A stretch of 27,537 nucleotides of DNA from an uncultured Oscillospiraceae bacterium. GTDB taxonomy: Bacteria > Bacillota_A > Clostridia > Oscillospirales > Oscillospiraceae. This document shows, piece by piece, positions 1-8,271 of the stretch. The notes beneath the pieces are model-generated. The model saw only the letters and a list, made by a program, of their open reading frames with translations. It had not been told where the DNA came from and ran no database searches. Positions within the stretch are counted from its first letter, which is position 1. Each line of letters opens with the position of its first letter. The stretch spans positions 1 through 27,537 of the forward strand of contig CAAEDK010000043.1 in the NCBI GenBank assembly GCA_900754605.1, written 5' to 3'. Both the position numbers and the translations under genes were made by a program.

Positions 1-226
1 CCCCCGCGTGTCCGAACTGATCGTACCGGGCCCGCTTCTCCTTGTCAGAGAGGATGCTGTACGCCTCATTCACTTCTTTGAATTTAGCCTCCGCCGCTTG
101 ATCTCCGGGATTCACGTCTGGATGGTACTTTTTCGCCAGCTTGCGGTAGGCCTTCTTGATTTCTTCGTCCGAGGCGCCCTTGCTAACGCCCAGCACCTCG
201 TAATAATCTCGTTTCTGTTCTGCCAT
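1..226 (-). CDS. dnaJ: Chaperone protein DnaJ, N-terminal part (cut by window edge)
   Basis: This is the J-domain of DnaJ, the Hsp40 co-chaperone that stimulates DnaK ATPase activity and delivers unfolded substrates in the cytoplasm. Translating the minus strand from the ATG at 226 gives [20 protein letters not shown] and then an uninterrupted J-domain with the diagnostic HPD tripeptide ([10 protein letters not shown], residues about 33-42) and the helix IV region ending RARYDQFGH near the edge. The glycine-rich, zinc-finger and C-terminal domains lie beyond position 1. A GAGGTG ribosome binding site precedes the ATG. It is the last visible gene of the hrcA-grpE-dnaK-dnaJ heat-shock operon, 159 bp downstream of dnaK. 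Identity is very secure; only completeness is unknown. Confidence 0.96.
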   Translation of the reverse strand, partial: MAEQKRDYYEVLGVSKGASDEEIKKAYRKLAKKYHPDVNPGDQAAEAKFKEVNEAYSILSDKEKRARYDQFGHAG

Positions 227-260
227 TCTTGCTTCACCTCTTGGAAATGGAGGGATAAAA

Positions 261-369
261 CAGCGGGCGCACACGGCGCCCCCCTACGCCCCACTCCATT
301 TTATAGGGACGTACCGTGCACGCCCGCTGAAACGCCCCGAGTGGGACGAAGAGATTCTCCGCCCCACTC
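261..369. repeat. Inverted repeats in the dnaK-dnaJ spacer
   Basis: The 159-bp spacer holds two separate inverted repeats. CAGCGGGCG (261-269) is complementary to CGCCCGCTG (321-329) across a long loop, and GAGTGGG (339-345) to CCCACTC (363-369) across a 17-nt loop. The ten bases GCCCCACTCC also occur twice in direct orientation (288-297 and 361-370). No U-tract follows on the minus strand, so these do not look like a classical intrinsic terminator. They may be an mRNA processing or stabilising structure inside the operon, or the remains of a small intergenic repeat element. Confidence 0.5.
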
Positions 370-385
370 CGGTATATGATCTTCG

Positions 386-2242
386 TTACTTATTATCGTC
401 GTCCACCACGGTATAGTCTGCATCTACCACGTCGGGGCCTGCGTCGTTCCCGCCAGCCTGGCCGCCGCCGAAGTTGGCGCCGCCCATATCAGGGCCGCCG
501 GCCTGCTGGCCATTCTGCTGATACAGCTTCTCGCTGACGGCATAGAAGGCCTTTGTCAGCTCCTCAGTGGCATTCTTGATGGCCTCAGTGTCGTTCCCCT
601 TCAGGGTCTCCTTCAGCTTGCCCAGGGCGGACTCCACATTGGCCTTGTCACCGGCATCCAGCTTGTCACCCATATCCTCCAGGGTCTTTTCCGTCTGGAA
701 CACCATCTGGTCAGCCTGGTTGCGCACATCGGCCGCCTCGCGCTGCTTCTTATCCTCGGCGGCAAACTGCTCGGCCTCATGGACCGCCTTGTCGATGTCC
801 TCCTTGGACATATTGGTGGAGGAGGTGATGGTGATGTGCTGCTCCTTGCCAGTGCCCAGATCCTTGGCGGATACGTTCACGATGCCGTTGGCGTCGATGT
901 CAAAGGTAACCTCGATCTGAGGCACGCCGCGGCGGGCAGGGGCAATGCCGTCCAGGTTGAAGCGGCCCAAAGTCTTGTTGTACTGAGCCATCTCACGCTC
1001 GCCCTGGAGCACATGGACCTCCACGGAGGTCTGGTTGTCGGCGGCGGTAGTGAAGGTCTGGCTCTTCTTCACGGGGATGGTGGTGTTGCGCTCGATGAGC
1101 TTGGTCATCACGCCGCCCATGGTCTCGATGCCCAGGGACAGGGGGGTGACGTCCAGCAGCAGTAGGTCCTTCACATCGCCGGTGAACACACCGCCCTGGA
1201 GGGCCGCACCAGAAGCCACGCACTCATCGGGGTTGATGCCCTTGAAGCCCTCCTTGCCGGTGAGCTTCTTCACCTCGTCCTGGACAGCGGGGATCCGGCT
1301 GGAGCCGCCTACCATCAGGACCTTGGAGATCTGGCTGCCGGACAGGCCGGCATCGCTCATGGCCTGCTTAACGGGGCCAGCGGTGGCCTCCACCAAGTGG
1401 TGGGTCAGCTCATTGAACTTGGCGCGGCTCAGAGTCAGGTCCAGGTGCTTGGGGCCGGTGGCGTCAGCGGTGATATAGGGCAGATTGATGCTGGTGGAGG
1501 TAACGCCGGACAGCTCGATCTTAGCCTTCTCAGCAGCCTCCTTCAGGCGCTGCATGGCAACCTTGTCGCCGGTGAGGTCGATGCCCTCAGCCTTCTTGAA
1601 CTCGGCAGCCATCCAGTCCATAACGCACTTGTCAAAGTCATCGCCGCCCAGGCGGTTGTTGCCGGCGGTGGCCAGCACCTCGATGACACCGTCGTCAATG
1701 TCCAGGATGGACACATCGAAGGTGCCGCCGCCCAGGTCATAGACCATGACCTTCTGGGCATTCTCCTTGTCCACACCATAGGCCAGAGCCGCAGCGGTGG
1801 GCTCGTTGATGATACGCTTCACGTCCAGGCCAGCGATCCGGCCGGCATCCTTGGTGGCCTGACGCTGGGCATCGGTGAAGTAAGCAGGAACGGTGATGAC
1901 CGCCTCGGTAACCTTCTCACCCAAATAGGCCTCAGCATCTGCCTTCAGCTTCTGAAGGATCATGGCGCTGATCTCCTGAGGCGTGTACTTTTTCCCATCG
2001 ATGTCTACCTTATAGTCAGAACCCATCTCACGCTTGATGGAAATGACAGTCCGGTCGGGGTTAGTGATGGCCTGGCGCTTAGCCACCTGGCCCACCATGC
2101 GCTCTCCGTCTTTGGAGAAAGCGACCACAGAGGGGGTCGTACGGTTGCCCTCTGCGTTGGGGATGACGACAGACTCGCCGCCCTCCATTACAGCCACACA
2201 GCTGTTGGTAGTACCTAAGTCAATACCGATGATCTTGGACAT
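386..2242 (-). CDS. dnaK: Molecular chaperone DnaK (Hsp70)
   Basis: DnaK is the ATP-dependent Hsp70 chaperone, working with DnaJ and the exchange factor GrpE on unfolded proteins in the cytoplasm. The 618-residue product has the phosphate-1 loop [10 protein letters not shown] (residues 5-14), the phosphate-2 loop DLGGGTFD (169-176), an adenosine motif [11 protein letters not shown], the interdomain linker segment [14 protein letters not shown] and a glycine-rich C-terminal tail ending in an acidic stretch. Length is normal for Firmicutes DnaK. The ATG at 2242 has an AGGAGG ribosome binding site at 2251-2256. It lies 87 bp downstream of grpE in the same operon. Several long open frames on the opposite strand are a common codon-bias artefact of dnaK. 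Confidence 0.99.
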   Translation of the reverse strand: MSKIIGIDLGTTNSCVAVMEGGESVVIPNAEGNRTTPSVVAFSKDGERMVGQVAKRQAITNPDRTVISIKREMGSDYKVDIDGKKYTPQEISAMILQKLKADAEAYLGEKVTEAVITVPAYFTDAQRQATKDAGRIAGLDVKRIINEPTAAALAYGVDKENAQKVMVYDLGGGTFDVSILDIDDGVIEVLATAGNNRLGGDDFDKCVMDWMAAEFKKAEGIDLTGDKVAMQRLKEAAEKAKIELSGVTSTSINLPYITADATGPKHLDLTLSRAKFNELTHHLVEATAGPVKQAMSDAGLSGSQISKVLMVGGSSRIPAVQDEVKKLTGKEGFKGINPDECVASGAALQGGVFTGDVKDLLLLDVTPLSLGIETMGGVMTKLIERNTTIPVKKSQTFTTAADNQTSVEVHVLQGEREMAQYNKTLGRFNLDGIAPARRGVPQIEVTFDIDANGIVNVSAKDLGTGKEQHITITSSTNMSKEDIDKAVHEAEQFAAEDKKQREAADVRNQADQMVFQTEKTLEDMGDKLDAGDKANVESALGKLKETLKGNDTEAIKNATEELTKAFYAVSEKLYQQNGQQAGGPDMGGANFGGGQAGGNDAGPDVVDADYTVVDDDNK

Positions 2243-2329
2243 AATGTTTTCCTCCTAAATATATGAAAGATTGTCGTTTATAAAATGAGTTTTGGATCTG
2301 GCTGCCATGCTGCGGCGATACACTTCGCT

Positions 2330-2896
2330 TTAGTTGGCCACCTTTACCATGGAGAACCGGATAACCTTGTCTCCCAGCTTAAAGCCGGCCTGGAACACCT
2401 CAGCTACAATATTCTCTCCCAGGCTCTCATCCTCCACATGCATCACTGCGTTATGAATGGTGGGATCGAAGGGCTGTCCCAAGGCGGGGATCTCCGTAAT
2501 CCCCAGTTTCTCCAGCACGGACCGCAGCTGGGTCATGGTCATTTCCACGCCCTTCTTATAGGCTTCATCGGCGGTCTCCTGCTTCAGTGCCCGCTCCAGG
2601 TTATCATACACCGGCAGGAAGGCCGATGCGGCGTCCGCCTTAGCGTCGTTCCAAATAGACTCCTTTTCCTTGGTGGTACGCCGGCGGTAGTTGTCGTACT
2701 CGGCCGCCAAACGGAGGTATTTGTCCTCCTGCTGGGCCGCCTGATCCTTCAGAGCCTCCAGCTCAGTCAGCAGGGGATCTGTCTCCGCTCCGCTGGCCTC
2801 GGAGGCCGGCTGTTCGGTCTGGACGGACTCCGCCGTCTCAGGGGCCATCTGCTCCTCGGCCATTGTCTCCTCCGGCCGTTTCTCTTTCCTGCTCAT
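2330..2896 (-). CDS. grpE: Nucleotide exchange factor GrpE
   Basis: GrpE is the nucleotide exchange factor that releases ADP from DnaK. The 188-residue protein begins with a charged, Glu-rich low-complexity segment (about 1-45), then a long coiled-coil helix (about 45-85, including LRLAAEYDNYRRRTTKEKE) and the C-terminal beta domain with the family pattern FDPTIHNAVMHVED and a final GDKVIRFSMVKV. The ATG at 2896 is preceded by GGAGG; this site overlaps the TAG stop of hrcA in AATAGGAGG, only 15 bp away, which suggests translational coupling. A second in-frame Met at residue 12 is a possible alternative start but has weaker context. It is the second gene of the heat-shock operon. Confidence 0.97.
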   Translation of the reverse strand: MSRKEKRPEETMAEEQMAPETAESVQTEQPASEASGAETDPLLTELEALKDQAAQQEDKYLRLAAEYDNYRRRTTKEKESIWNDAKADAASAFLPVYDNLERALKQETADEAYKKGVEMTMTQLRSVLEKLGITEIPALGQPFDPTIHNAVMHVEDESLGENIVAEVFQAGFKLGDKVIRFSMVKVAN

Positions 2897-2911
2897 GGAC
2901 TATTGTTCCTC

Positions 2912-3985
2912 CTATTCCTGATCCTGTCCGTCCCCGCCATCACTGCCGGCTGGGAGCTCCCCCTTGCCGAACATCCGGGTCAGGCTGTCGGCAAAGTAGG
3001 ACAGGCGCGCTGTCACTTTGGCGTAATCCATCCGGGTGGGGCCTACCACCCCGATGACGCCCCGCATATTATCTCCAATGTCATAGCTGGCCATGACCAC
3101 ACTGGTGTCCTTTAAAGCCTCGTTCACGTTCTCCGGGCCAATGAGGATATTCATGTTCTGGCCATCTCCCAAGGTGACCGGGAGACGGGAGGCCTCTTTT
3201 TCCTCCGCCAGGTAGTTCATCAGCGGCTTGGCCTTATCCAGGCTCCGGTACTCCGGATGCTCCAGCAGGTGGGTGATCCCCGCCGTGTGGACCGGCTGGT
3301 TGCGCTGCTCGCCCAGGACCTCGATGGCGAACTGAACCACCATGGAAATCAATTGGAATGCACCCGGGGCCGAGCGGGTCTCCATCCGATCCAAGGTGTC
3401 CTCCATTTCCTCCAGGGTCAGTCCCACAAAGGAACTGTTCAGCACCGTGGAGAGCAGCTGGAGCTGGGTGTCGGAAAGGGTGTCCGGGATGCGGACCAGC
3501 TTATTTTTCACCACACTGTTGTCCGTCATCACCACTGCGATAAAGGCATTTTCCTCCACCATCAGCAGATCGTACCGCTTCACTGTCACCCGCATCCGCG
3601 GGGCAGCGGCGGTAAAGACTGGGTAGTCACTGATTTGGGAGAGCACCTTTCCCGCCTGATCCAGGCACCGATCCAACTCCTCCATCCTCAGGTTCAGCGC
3701 CTCGTTGATCCGCTGAGTCTCCTGGATGGTCAGCTGGTGCTCACCCATCAGTTCATTGACATACAGCCGGTAACCAACAGGGGAGGGCACACGTCCAGCG
3801 GAGGTGTGGGGCTGTTCCAGATAGCCCATCTCAGTAAGGTCGGCCATCTCGTTGCGAATGGTGGCGGTGGAGATGTCCAGGCCAGCCTGCTGGGCCACAG
3901 CCTTGGAGCCTACTGGCTCCGCTGTGATAATATAAATCTCTACGATCGCTCTCAGGATCCGCTTTTTCCGGTTGGTCAGCTCCAT
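2912..3985 (-). CDS. hrcA: Heat-inducible transcriptional repressor HrcA
   Basis: HrcA represses class I heat-shock genes by binding CIRCE and is kept active by GroEL. The 357-residue product starts MELTNRKKRILRAIVEIYI and carries an N-terminal winged helix-turn-helix (about 1-75, with ISTATIRNEMADLTEMGYLEQPHTSAGRVP), followed by a GAF-like dimerisation domain. The frame stays open 45 bp further upstream to an ATG at 4030, but that codon lies inside CIRCE. The ATG at 3985 has a well-placed GGAGGTGA site six bases upstream, so the shorter start is chosen. It is the first gene of the operon and is expected to be autoregulated. The C-terminus (GGDGQDQE) is short and acidic. Confidence 0.97.
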   Translation of the reverse strand: MELTNRKKRILRAIVEIYIITAEPVGSKAVAQQAGLDISTATIRNEMADLTEMGYLEQPHTSAGRVPSPVGYRLYVNELMGEHQLTIQETQRINEALNLRMEELDRCLDQAGKVLSQISDYPVFTAAAPRMRVTVKRYDLLMVEENAFIAVVMTDNSVVKNKLVRIPDTLSDTQLQLLSTVLNSSFVGLTLEEMEDTLDRMETRSAPGAFQLISMVVQFAIEVLGEQRNQPVHTAGITHLLEHPEYRSLDKAKPLMNYLAEEKEASRLPVTLGDGQNMNILIGPENVNEALKDTSVVMASYDIGDNMRGVIGVVGPTRMDYAKVTARLSYFADSLTRMFGKGELPAGSDGGDGQDQE

Positions 3986-4016
3986 ACGCTCACCTCCTGT
4001 ACTTCGTTTGGTTTCT

Positions 4017-4043
4017 TTAGCACTCATCATCCATGAGTGCTAA
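4017..4043 (-). promoter_or_regulatory. CIRCE operator (HrcA binding site)
   Basis: A perfect inverted repeat TTAGCACTC-N9-GAGTGCTAA, matching the CIRCE consensus at every position. It lies just downstream of the -10 hexamer of the hrcA promoter and upstream of the hrcA ribosome binding site, the usual position for HrcA repression. Confidence 0.98.
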
Positions 4044-4047
4044 AGAT

Positions 4048-4076
4048 AATGTACCACCTACCCCCGGGATTGTCAA
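4048..4076 (-). promoter_or_regulatory. Housekeeping promoter of the hrcA-grpE-dnaK-dnaJ operon
   Basis: On the minus strand a TTGACA -35 box (4071-4076, perfect) is separated by 17 bp from TACATT (4048-4053, 4 of 6 to TATAAT). CIRCE follows five bases downstream, so HrcA would block initiation here. Confidence 0.85.
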
Positions 4077-4340
4077 TAGGCACTTTATGAATTTATTATA
4101 AACAAACACTAAGAAGCACATTCTTTTCAGGATTTGCAGAGAAATCATCTCTTTGCTAATCCACAGCCGACCTGGGTCCCCCACGGCAGTTCAAAGGAAC
4201 TCTCCGGCAGAAATTAGCTTCTGAGCGATCAGGCGCCCCGTTTGGTCCAGCATCCCAGTCCGTCCTGATTTCGGACTGACAGCAGGAGCAGCAAGCCCCT
4301 CCCCTACCATCTCTCAGAATATGAACCGCCTCTCATAACG
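4077..4340. other. Intergenic region without a recognised gene
   Basis: Between the heat-shock promoter and the terminator of the next gene I see no coding sequence. The only structure noted is a short inverted repeat CAGTCCG (4256-4262)/CGGACTG (4272-4278) with a 9-nt loop. An A/T-rich patch lies at about 4083-4110. Confidence 0.5.
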
Positions 4341-4373
4341 AAACAGCGGAAGGGACAGGCCCTTCCGCTGTTT
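4341..4373 (-). terminator. Intrinsic terminator of the UPF0210 gene
   Basis: AAACAGCGGAAGGG (4341-4354) pairs perfectly over 14 bp with 4360-4373 across a 5-nt loop. Read on the minus strand the stem ends in TTTCGTTAT. It lies 27 bp past the stop codon of the UPF0210 gene. Confidence 0.85.
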
Positions 4374-4399
4374 GAAATCGAAATAAAAAGATGCCACAC

Positions 4400-5758
4400 T
4401 CAGTTCTTCAGACTCTGCATAGGGGCGGGGATCCGTCCCCCCCGCGCCACAAAGTCCCGGGCGGAGAAGGGGTGGACCGGCTGCACCGGGGCAGAGCCCA
4501 GCAGGCCGCCGAACTCCACCAGGTCGCCCACCTGCTTGCCAGGGGCGGGGATCAGCCGGACCGCAGTGGTCTTGGAGTTGACCATACCGATGGCCGCCTC
4601 ATCGGCAATAATGGCAGACAGGGTTTCGGCGGAGGTATCTCCGGGAACCGCAATCATATCCAGTCCCACCGAGCACACGCAGGTCATAGCTTCCAGCTTA
4701 TCCAGGGTGAGGGCCCCGGAGCTGGCGGCGGCAATCATGCCCTCATCCTCACTCACCGGGATAAACGCACCGGACAGGCCACCCACATGGGAGGAAGCCA
4801 TAACACCACCCTTTTTCACCGCGTCATTGAGCAAGGCCAGGGCCGCAGTGGTACCGTGGGTACCGCACACCTCCAGACCCATTTCCTCCAAAATCCGGGC
4901 TACGCTGTCACCCACCGCCGGGGTGGGAGCCAGGGAAAGATCCACAATGCCGAAGGGGGTGTCCAGGCGGCGGCTGGCCTCCTGCGCCACCAGCTGGCCC
5001 ATGCGGGTGATACGGAAGGCAGTCTTTTTAATGGTCTCCGCCACCACGTCAAAGGGCTGGCCCTTCACCGCCTGAAGGGCATGGTGAACCACGCCGGGGC
5101 CGGAGACCCCCACGTTGATGACCTTCTCCGGCTCACCCACCCCGTGAAAGGCACCAGCCATAAAGGGATTGTCCTCCACAGCATTGCAGAACACCACCAG
5201 CTTGGCACAGCCAAAGCCACCCTGATCCGCAGTACGCTGGGCCAGGTCCTTGATGGTGCGGCCCATCAGGGCCACCGCATCCATATCGATGCCCGCCTTC
5301 GTGGAACCCACATTCACACTGGCGCACACCAGGTCCGTGGTAGACAACGCCTCAGGGATGGAGGCGATGAGCTTCCGGTCGGCCTCCGTCATCCCCTTCT
5401 GTACCAGGGCGGAGAATCCGCCAATAAAATTGACGCCAGTGGCCTTGGCCGCCCGATCCAGGGCGGCAGCAAATGGAGCGTAGTTGTCGGTCTCTGCGGC
5501 AGCGGCCACCAAGGCAATAGGAGTGACGGAGATCCGCTTATTGACGATGGGGATGCCAAACTCCGCCTCGATGGCCTCTCCGGTGGCCACCAGCTTTTCA
5601 GCGTACCTGGTGATCTTATCATAAATCGCATCGCAGGCCGCCTTTGGATCACTGCGGGCACAGGACAGCAGCGAGATCCCCATGGTGATGGTCCGCACAT
5701 CCAAGTGCTGCTGGTCGATCATTTGGATGGTCTGCATGATTTCGTGTTGACTGAGCAT
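4400..5758 (-). CDS. UPF0210 (DUF711, PFL-like) family protein
   Basis: This 452-residue protein belongs to the UPF0210/DUF711 family, which databases call PFL family protein because its fold resembles pyruvate formate-lyase. Its biochemical role is not established. Recognisable segments are the N-terminal [20 protein letters not shown], the centre with [14 protein letters not shown] and [16 protein letters not shown], the glycine-rich [19 protein letters not shown], and the C-terminal [20 protein letters not shown]. The length fits the family. The ATG at 5758 has an AGGAGG site. As usual for this family, the next gene upstream encodes a UPF0237 ACT-domain protein, which suggests that the ACT protein senses a small molecule for this enzyme-like partner. 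The two genes are separated by about 317 bp of repeats rather than being tightly spaced. Confidence 0.93.
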   Translation of the reverse strand: MLSQHEIMQTIQMIDQQHLDVRTITMGISLLSCARSDPKAACDAIYDKITRYAEKLVATGEAIEAEFGIPIVNKRISVTPIALVAAAAETDNYAPFAAALDRAAKATGVNFIGGFSALVQKGMTEADRKLIASIPEALSTTDLVCASVNVGSTKAGIDMDAVALMGRTIKDLAQRTADQGGFGCAKLVVFCNAVEDNPFMAGAFHGVGEPEKVINVGVSGPGVVHHALQAVKGQPFDVVAETIKKTAFRITRMGQLVAQEASRRLDTPFGIVDLSLAPTPAVGDSVARILEEMGLEVCGTHGTTAALALLNDAVKKGGVMASSHVGGLSGAFIPVSEDEGMIAAASSGALTLDKLEAMTCVCSVGLDMIAVPGDTSAETLSAIIADEAAIGMVNSKTTAVRLIPAPGKQVGDLVEFGGLLGSAPVQPVHPFSARDFVARGGRIPAPMQSLKN

Positions 5759-5810
5759 AAATTGCCCCTCCTAATTGTTGTCGCATAACTGCGGTTGCTC
5801 CGCTCTCCTG

Positions 5811-6075
5811 CATGCTTCTTTTTGTCACGCTGCGGATTGGGCGCACAGACGGGGAGACAACTCCTCCGACTCCGGGCAGCCCCGGTCCCGCCGTTGGCGG
5901 CCCCTGGGCTCTGCCCATCCGCTCCGCAGTCTGTCTCCCCTGCGCGCATATCCTCCGCGCTTCTCTTTGTCACGCTGCGGATTGGGCGCACAGACAGGGA
6001 GACAGCTCCTCCGACCCCGGGCAGACCCGGTCCCATCGTTGGCAGCCCCTGTGCACCTATCCTCTGCGCTTCTTT
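5811..6075. repeat. Imperfect tandem repeat between the UPF0237 and UPF0210 genes
   Basis: Most of the 317-bp gap is two diverged copies of one unit plus the start of a third. Copy 1 begins at 5814 (GCTTCTTTTTGTCACGCTGC), copy 2 at 5959 (GCTTCTCTTTGTCACGCTGC) and a partial copy at 6068 (GCTTCTTTTTAG). The first 90 or so bases of copies 1 and 2 are nearly identical, sharing GGATTGGGCGCACAGAC and GGGAGACA-CTCCTCCGAC. Copy 1 has about 36 extra bases. Within copy 1, GGGGAGACA (about 5851-5859) can pair with TGTCTCCCC (about 5932-5940), with a nested GGGCAG/CTGCCC pair, so the unit can fold into a long imperfect hairpin. No transposase is present. It looks like a small non-coding intergenic repeat, origin unknown. 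Confidence 0.8.
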
Positions 6076-6345
6076 TTAGATTCGATGCATTGCATCAAAA
6101 ATATCCTCCCGCTGGATACGGATAGACAGCCCCCGCTCCTGACCAGCCTGTTCCAACAGCCGAGAGATCTCTACAATGGACTTGTCGCAGGCTTCAGTGT
6201 CCACCAGCATCACCATGGTGAAATAGTCCTGCAAAATGGTCTGACTAATGTCCAGGATGTTGATACTGTGCTGAGCCAGCAGGGAACACACCGCAGCGGT
6301 GATCCCCACATGATCCTTGCCAATGACAGTTACGATCGCTTTCAT
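6076..6345 (-). CDS. ACT domain-containing protein, UPF0237 family
   Basis: An 89-residue stand-alone ACT domain. The start MKAIVTVIGKDHVGITAAVC is the typical beta1-alpha1 segment, with the G-x-D-x-x-G-I ligand-loop pattern at about residues 9-15, followed by SINILDISQTILQDYFTMVM. ACT domains bind amino acids or similar small ligands to control partner proteins; this family is nearly always encoded beside a UPF0210 protein, as it is here. Length matches the family. The ATG at 6345 follows a purine-rich AAGGAAGG stretch. It lies 59 bp after the YfbR-like gene and is probably co-transcribed with it. The ligand is unknown. Confidence 0.93.
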   Translation of the reverse strand: MKAIVTVIGKDHVGITAAVCSLLAQHSINILDISQTILQDYFTMVMLVDTEACDKSIVEISRLLEQAGQERGLSIRIQREDIFDAMHRI

Positions 6346-6404
6346 AGGTATATCTTCCTTCCTTATTCATATCACACTACGTCCGCCTGCAGCAGCCCAA
6401 ACGC

Positions 6405-6980
6405 CTAATTCAATTCATCCAATGTCAATTCAAAACCATCCAAAAAATGCTCCATGAAATAACTCAGAGCCGGGATCGGCTTCTGGCACAGGGCCGTATA
6501 CGTCTGCTCCCGGGCCTTTTTGAACTCCAAATTTCCCGCCTTCAGTTCTTCCACACACTTAAGATAGGCAGAGAGTTTGTCCGCAGCCTTGACTAAGGCC
6601 CGCAGTTCCGGATCCGGAATGGTCAGCGCCTCCTCATAAGCGGGGCGCAGCTCTTCCGGCAGCATGGACAGCAGCTTTCCCACCGCCACCGCCTCCACCT
6701 GCTGGTAGGCACTCTGGATACCCGGGTTGTCATATTTGATGGGGGTAGGCAGGTCACCGGTGAGGATCTCGCTGGCATCGTGGTACAAAGCAGCCACAGC
6801 CACCTGGCCAGGGTCCACATTTCCGCCGAAATACTGGTTCTGGATCACAGCCAGGGCATGGGCCAGAACCGCCACCTGGTGGGAGTGCTCCTGAATATTC
6901 TCCGGCTGGGTGTTGCGCATCAGTCCCCACCGGGAGATATACCGCATCCGGGCAATCATAGGGAAAAAATTATGGGCCAC
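6405..6980 (-). CDS. yfbR: YfbR-like 5'-deoxynucleotidase, HD superfamily
   Basis: This 191-residue protein matches the YfbR group of HD-domain phosphohydrolases, which remove the 5' phosphate from deoxyribonucleoside monophosphates. Visible active-site elements are RW at 17-18, EHSHQ (31-35), the HD pair H67-D68 in LYHDASE with E71, the GDLPTPIK loop with D76, and D134 in AADKLSAYLKC. These are each offset by about one to three residues from the E. coli YfbR metal and substrate ligands as I recall them. The start is GTG at 6980, preceded by GGAGG nine bases upstream; no nearby ATG has a comparable site. It heads a likely operon with the ACT and UPF0210 genes from a promoter at 7013-7042. Confidence 0.9.
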   Translation of the reverse strand: MAHNFFPMIARMRYISRWGLMRNTQPENIQEHSHQVAVLAHALAVIQNQYFGGNVDPGQVAVAALYHDASEILTGDLPTPIKYDNPGIQSAYQQVEAVAVGKLLSMLPEELRPAYEEALTIPDPELRALVKAADKLSAYLKCVEELKAGNLEFKKAREQTYTALCQKPIPALSYFMEHFLDGFELTLDELN

Positions 6981-7012
6981 CGGGTCCCGCCTCCTTCCTT
7001 GAGATGGTTGCT

Positions 7013-7042
7013 ATTTTATCATAGCCAAGGGCCGTTTGTAAA
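7013..7042 (-). promoter_or_regulatory. Promoter of the yfbR-like gene
   Basis: On the minus strand, TTTACA (7037-7042) and TAAAAT (7013-7018) are 18 bp apart, with an extended -10 TGA just before TAAAAT. The site is 33 bp upstream of the GTG start. The -35 overlaps a small inverted repeat GCCGTTT (7031-7037)/AAACGGC (7047-7053). Confidence 0.7.
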
Positions 7043-7251
7043 CCGGAAACGGCATCGGCCACGCATTTACACTTCACCGCTCAGGATGCGATCCTGTATT
7101 GAACAGGCTGAAAACTATTGACGGCCCTATCTTACGCCTTTTATTCCATTCATATCTCCATTCCATGTCTCATCATGTGGCAGCTGTAGCATTCCTCCAC
7201 CTGAAATGAAGCACACCAGAGCGGCAGTCGGGAAGCTGCACGTATTTCCTG
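7043..7251. other. Divergent intergenic region without a recognised gene
   Basis: Between the two divergent promoters I see no convincing coding sequence or RNA gene in these roughly 210 bp. Confidence 0.5.
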
Positions 7252-7280
7252 TTTACTCCCGACGGATTTTGCGGTAAAAT
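7252..7280 (+). promoter_or_regulatory. Promoter of the dnaD-dnaI pair
   Basis: TTTACT (7252-7257) and TAAAAT (7275-7280) are separated by 17 bp and end 33 bp before the ATG at 7314. The match is 4 of 6 for the -35 and 5 of 6 for the -10. Confidence 0.65.
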
Positions 7281-7313
7281 GGAACAGATCAAAACAGAAA
7301 GGGAGGGCGGAGA

Positions 7314-8267
7314 ATGGCCCAACTGTTGATGCCGGGCAGCGTGGTCGCTATGACGGACCAGGCAGCTGACCGGCTTTTGAAGCTGGACAGCGGCGACGCC
7401 GCCCTGCTATATCTGCATCTGCTGCGCCGGGGCACGCCGGACGGCCTGCGCTGGCCGGAGGACCGAAAGCAGCGGGCACTGGATCAGCTGAAGGAGCACG
7501 GACTGGCTCCAGCCGCCCTGTCCGCCGCCCCTGCGGCTCCTGCCGTCCCCGCGGAAACCCCTCCTCCAGAGTATGGGGCGGAGGATATCACTGCCGCCCT
7601 CAGCGACCCGGCTTCCACCTTCCCGGCCCTGGCCGATGAGGTGGAGCGGCGGCTGGGCAAAAAACTCACCGCCAACGATTTAAAGATCCTGTACACCCTG
7701 TATGACCACCTGGCCCTGCCCACCGAGGTCATCTTTCTTCTGGTCAACTGGTGCGTGGAGGAGATGGAGCGAAAATACGGCCCCGGCCGCAAGCCCTTCC
7801 TCTCCCAGATCCGCCGGGAGGGCTTTGTCTGGGCCCGGAAGGGGATCGACACAGTGGAGGCTGCAGAGCGCTATCTCCAAACCCTGGTGCGGCTGCGCGG
7901 CCGCGGAGCAGAAGTGCTTCGGCTGCTGGATATCCCGCCCCGGCCTTTGGTGGAGCGTGAGAAGAATTATATCGCCGCCTGGGATCAGATGGGCTTCGAC
8001 GATGAGGCTCTCCGGGCGGCCTACGAGCGCACGGTGATGAAAAAGCAGTCCATGGACTGGAGCTATATGAACGGCATCCTCCGCCGGTGGCACGAGAAGG
8101 GCCTGCACACCCTGGCGGCCATCCAGGCCGGGGACCGGGACCCCAGGCCGGTGCAGGCCGCCGCGCCATCCTCTCCCGCTGCCGCCTCCCGGGAGGCGGA
8201 ACAGGCCCGGGAGGATATGGAGCGGATGCGCCGCTTGATGGAACAGATGAAGCAGATGGAGGGCTGA
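7314..8267 (+). CDS. DnaD domain-containing primosome protein
   Basis: This 317-residue protein belongs to the DnaD/DnaB primosome family of Firmicutes, which remodels DNA and helps load the replicative helicase at oriC and restart sites. An N-terminal winged-helix-like region (about 1-65) is followed by an Ala/Pro linker (66-88) and two DnaD_2-type helical domains. The first (about 95-190) contains FLSQIRREGFVWARKGIDTVEAAERYL; the second (about 195-268) ends with YMNGILRRWHEKG (251-263), the family's Y-x3-I-x3-W-x3-G DNA-binding motif. The C-terminus is Ala-rich and then a charged Met/Gln helix. GGGAGGGCGGAGA precedes the ATG. The stop is 4 bp from the next ATG, so it is co-translated with the helicase loader. 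Confidence 0.9.
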   Translation: MAQLLMPGSVVAMTDQAADRLLKLDSGDAALLYLHLLRRGTPDGLRWPEDRKQRALDQLKEHGLAPAALSAAPAAPAVPAETPPPEYGAEDITAALSDPASTFPALADEVERRLGKKLTANDLKILYTLYDHLALPTEVIFLLVNWCVEEMERKYGPGRKPFLSQIRREGFVWARKGIDTVEAAERYLQTLVRLRGRGAEVLRLLDIPPRPLVEREKNYIAAWDQMGFDDEALRAAYERTVMKKQSMDWSYMNGILRRWHEKGLHTLAAIQAGDRDPRPVQAAAPSSPAAASREAEQAREDMERMRRLMEQMKQMEG

Positions 8268-8271
8268 ACCC

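Noticed and set aside
1397..2218. Long open frame of 273 residues on the plus strand opposite dnaK
   Set aside because: It is antisense to an unmistakable dnaK; open frames opposite Hsp70 genes are a known codon-bias artefact. No ribosome binding site or recognisable domain is seen.
4391..5788. 465-residue plus-strand frame opposite the UPF0210 gene
   Set aside because: His/Gly-rich low-information translation antisense to a recognised gene; no start signal.
5719..6036. Minus-strand frames in the tandem repeat, both encoding a similar SVRPIRSVTKRS peptide
   Set aside because: The shared peptide simply reflects the DNA repeat; no ribosome binding site or signal is seen and the frames overlap the UPF0210 gene end.
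5811..6075. CRISPR array
   Set aside because: Units are about 100-145 bp and nearly contiguous, without short identical repeats separated by unique spacers, and no cas gene is nearby.
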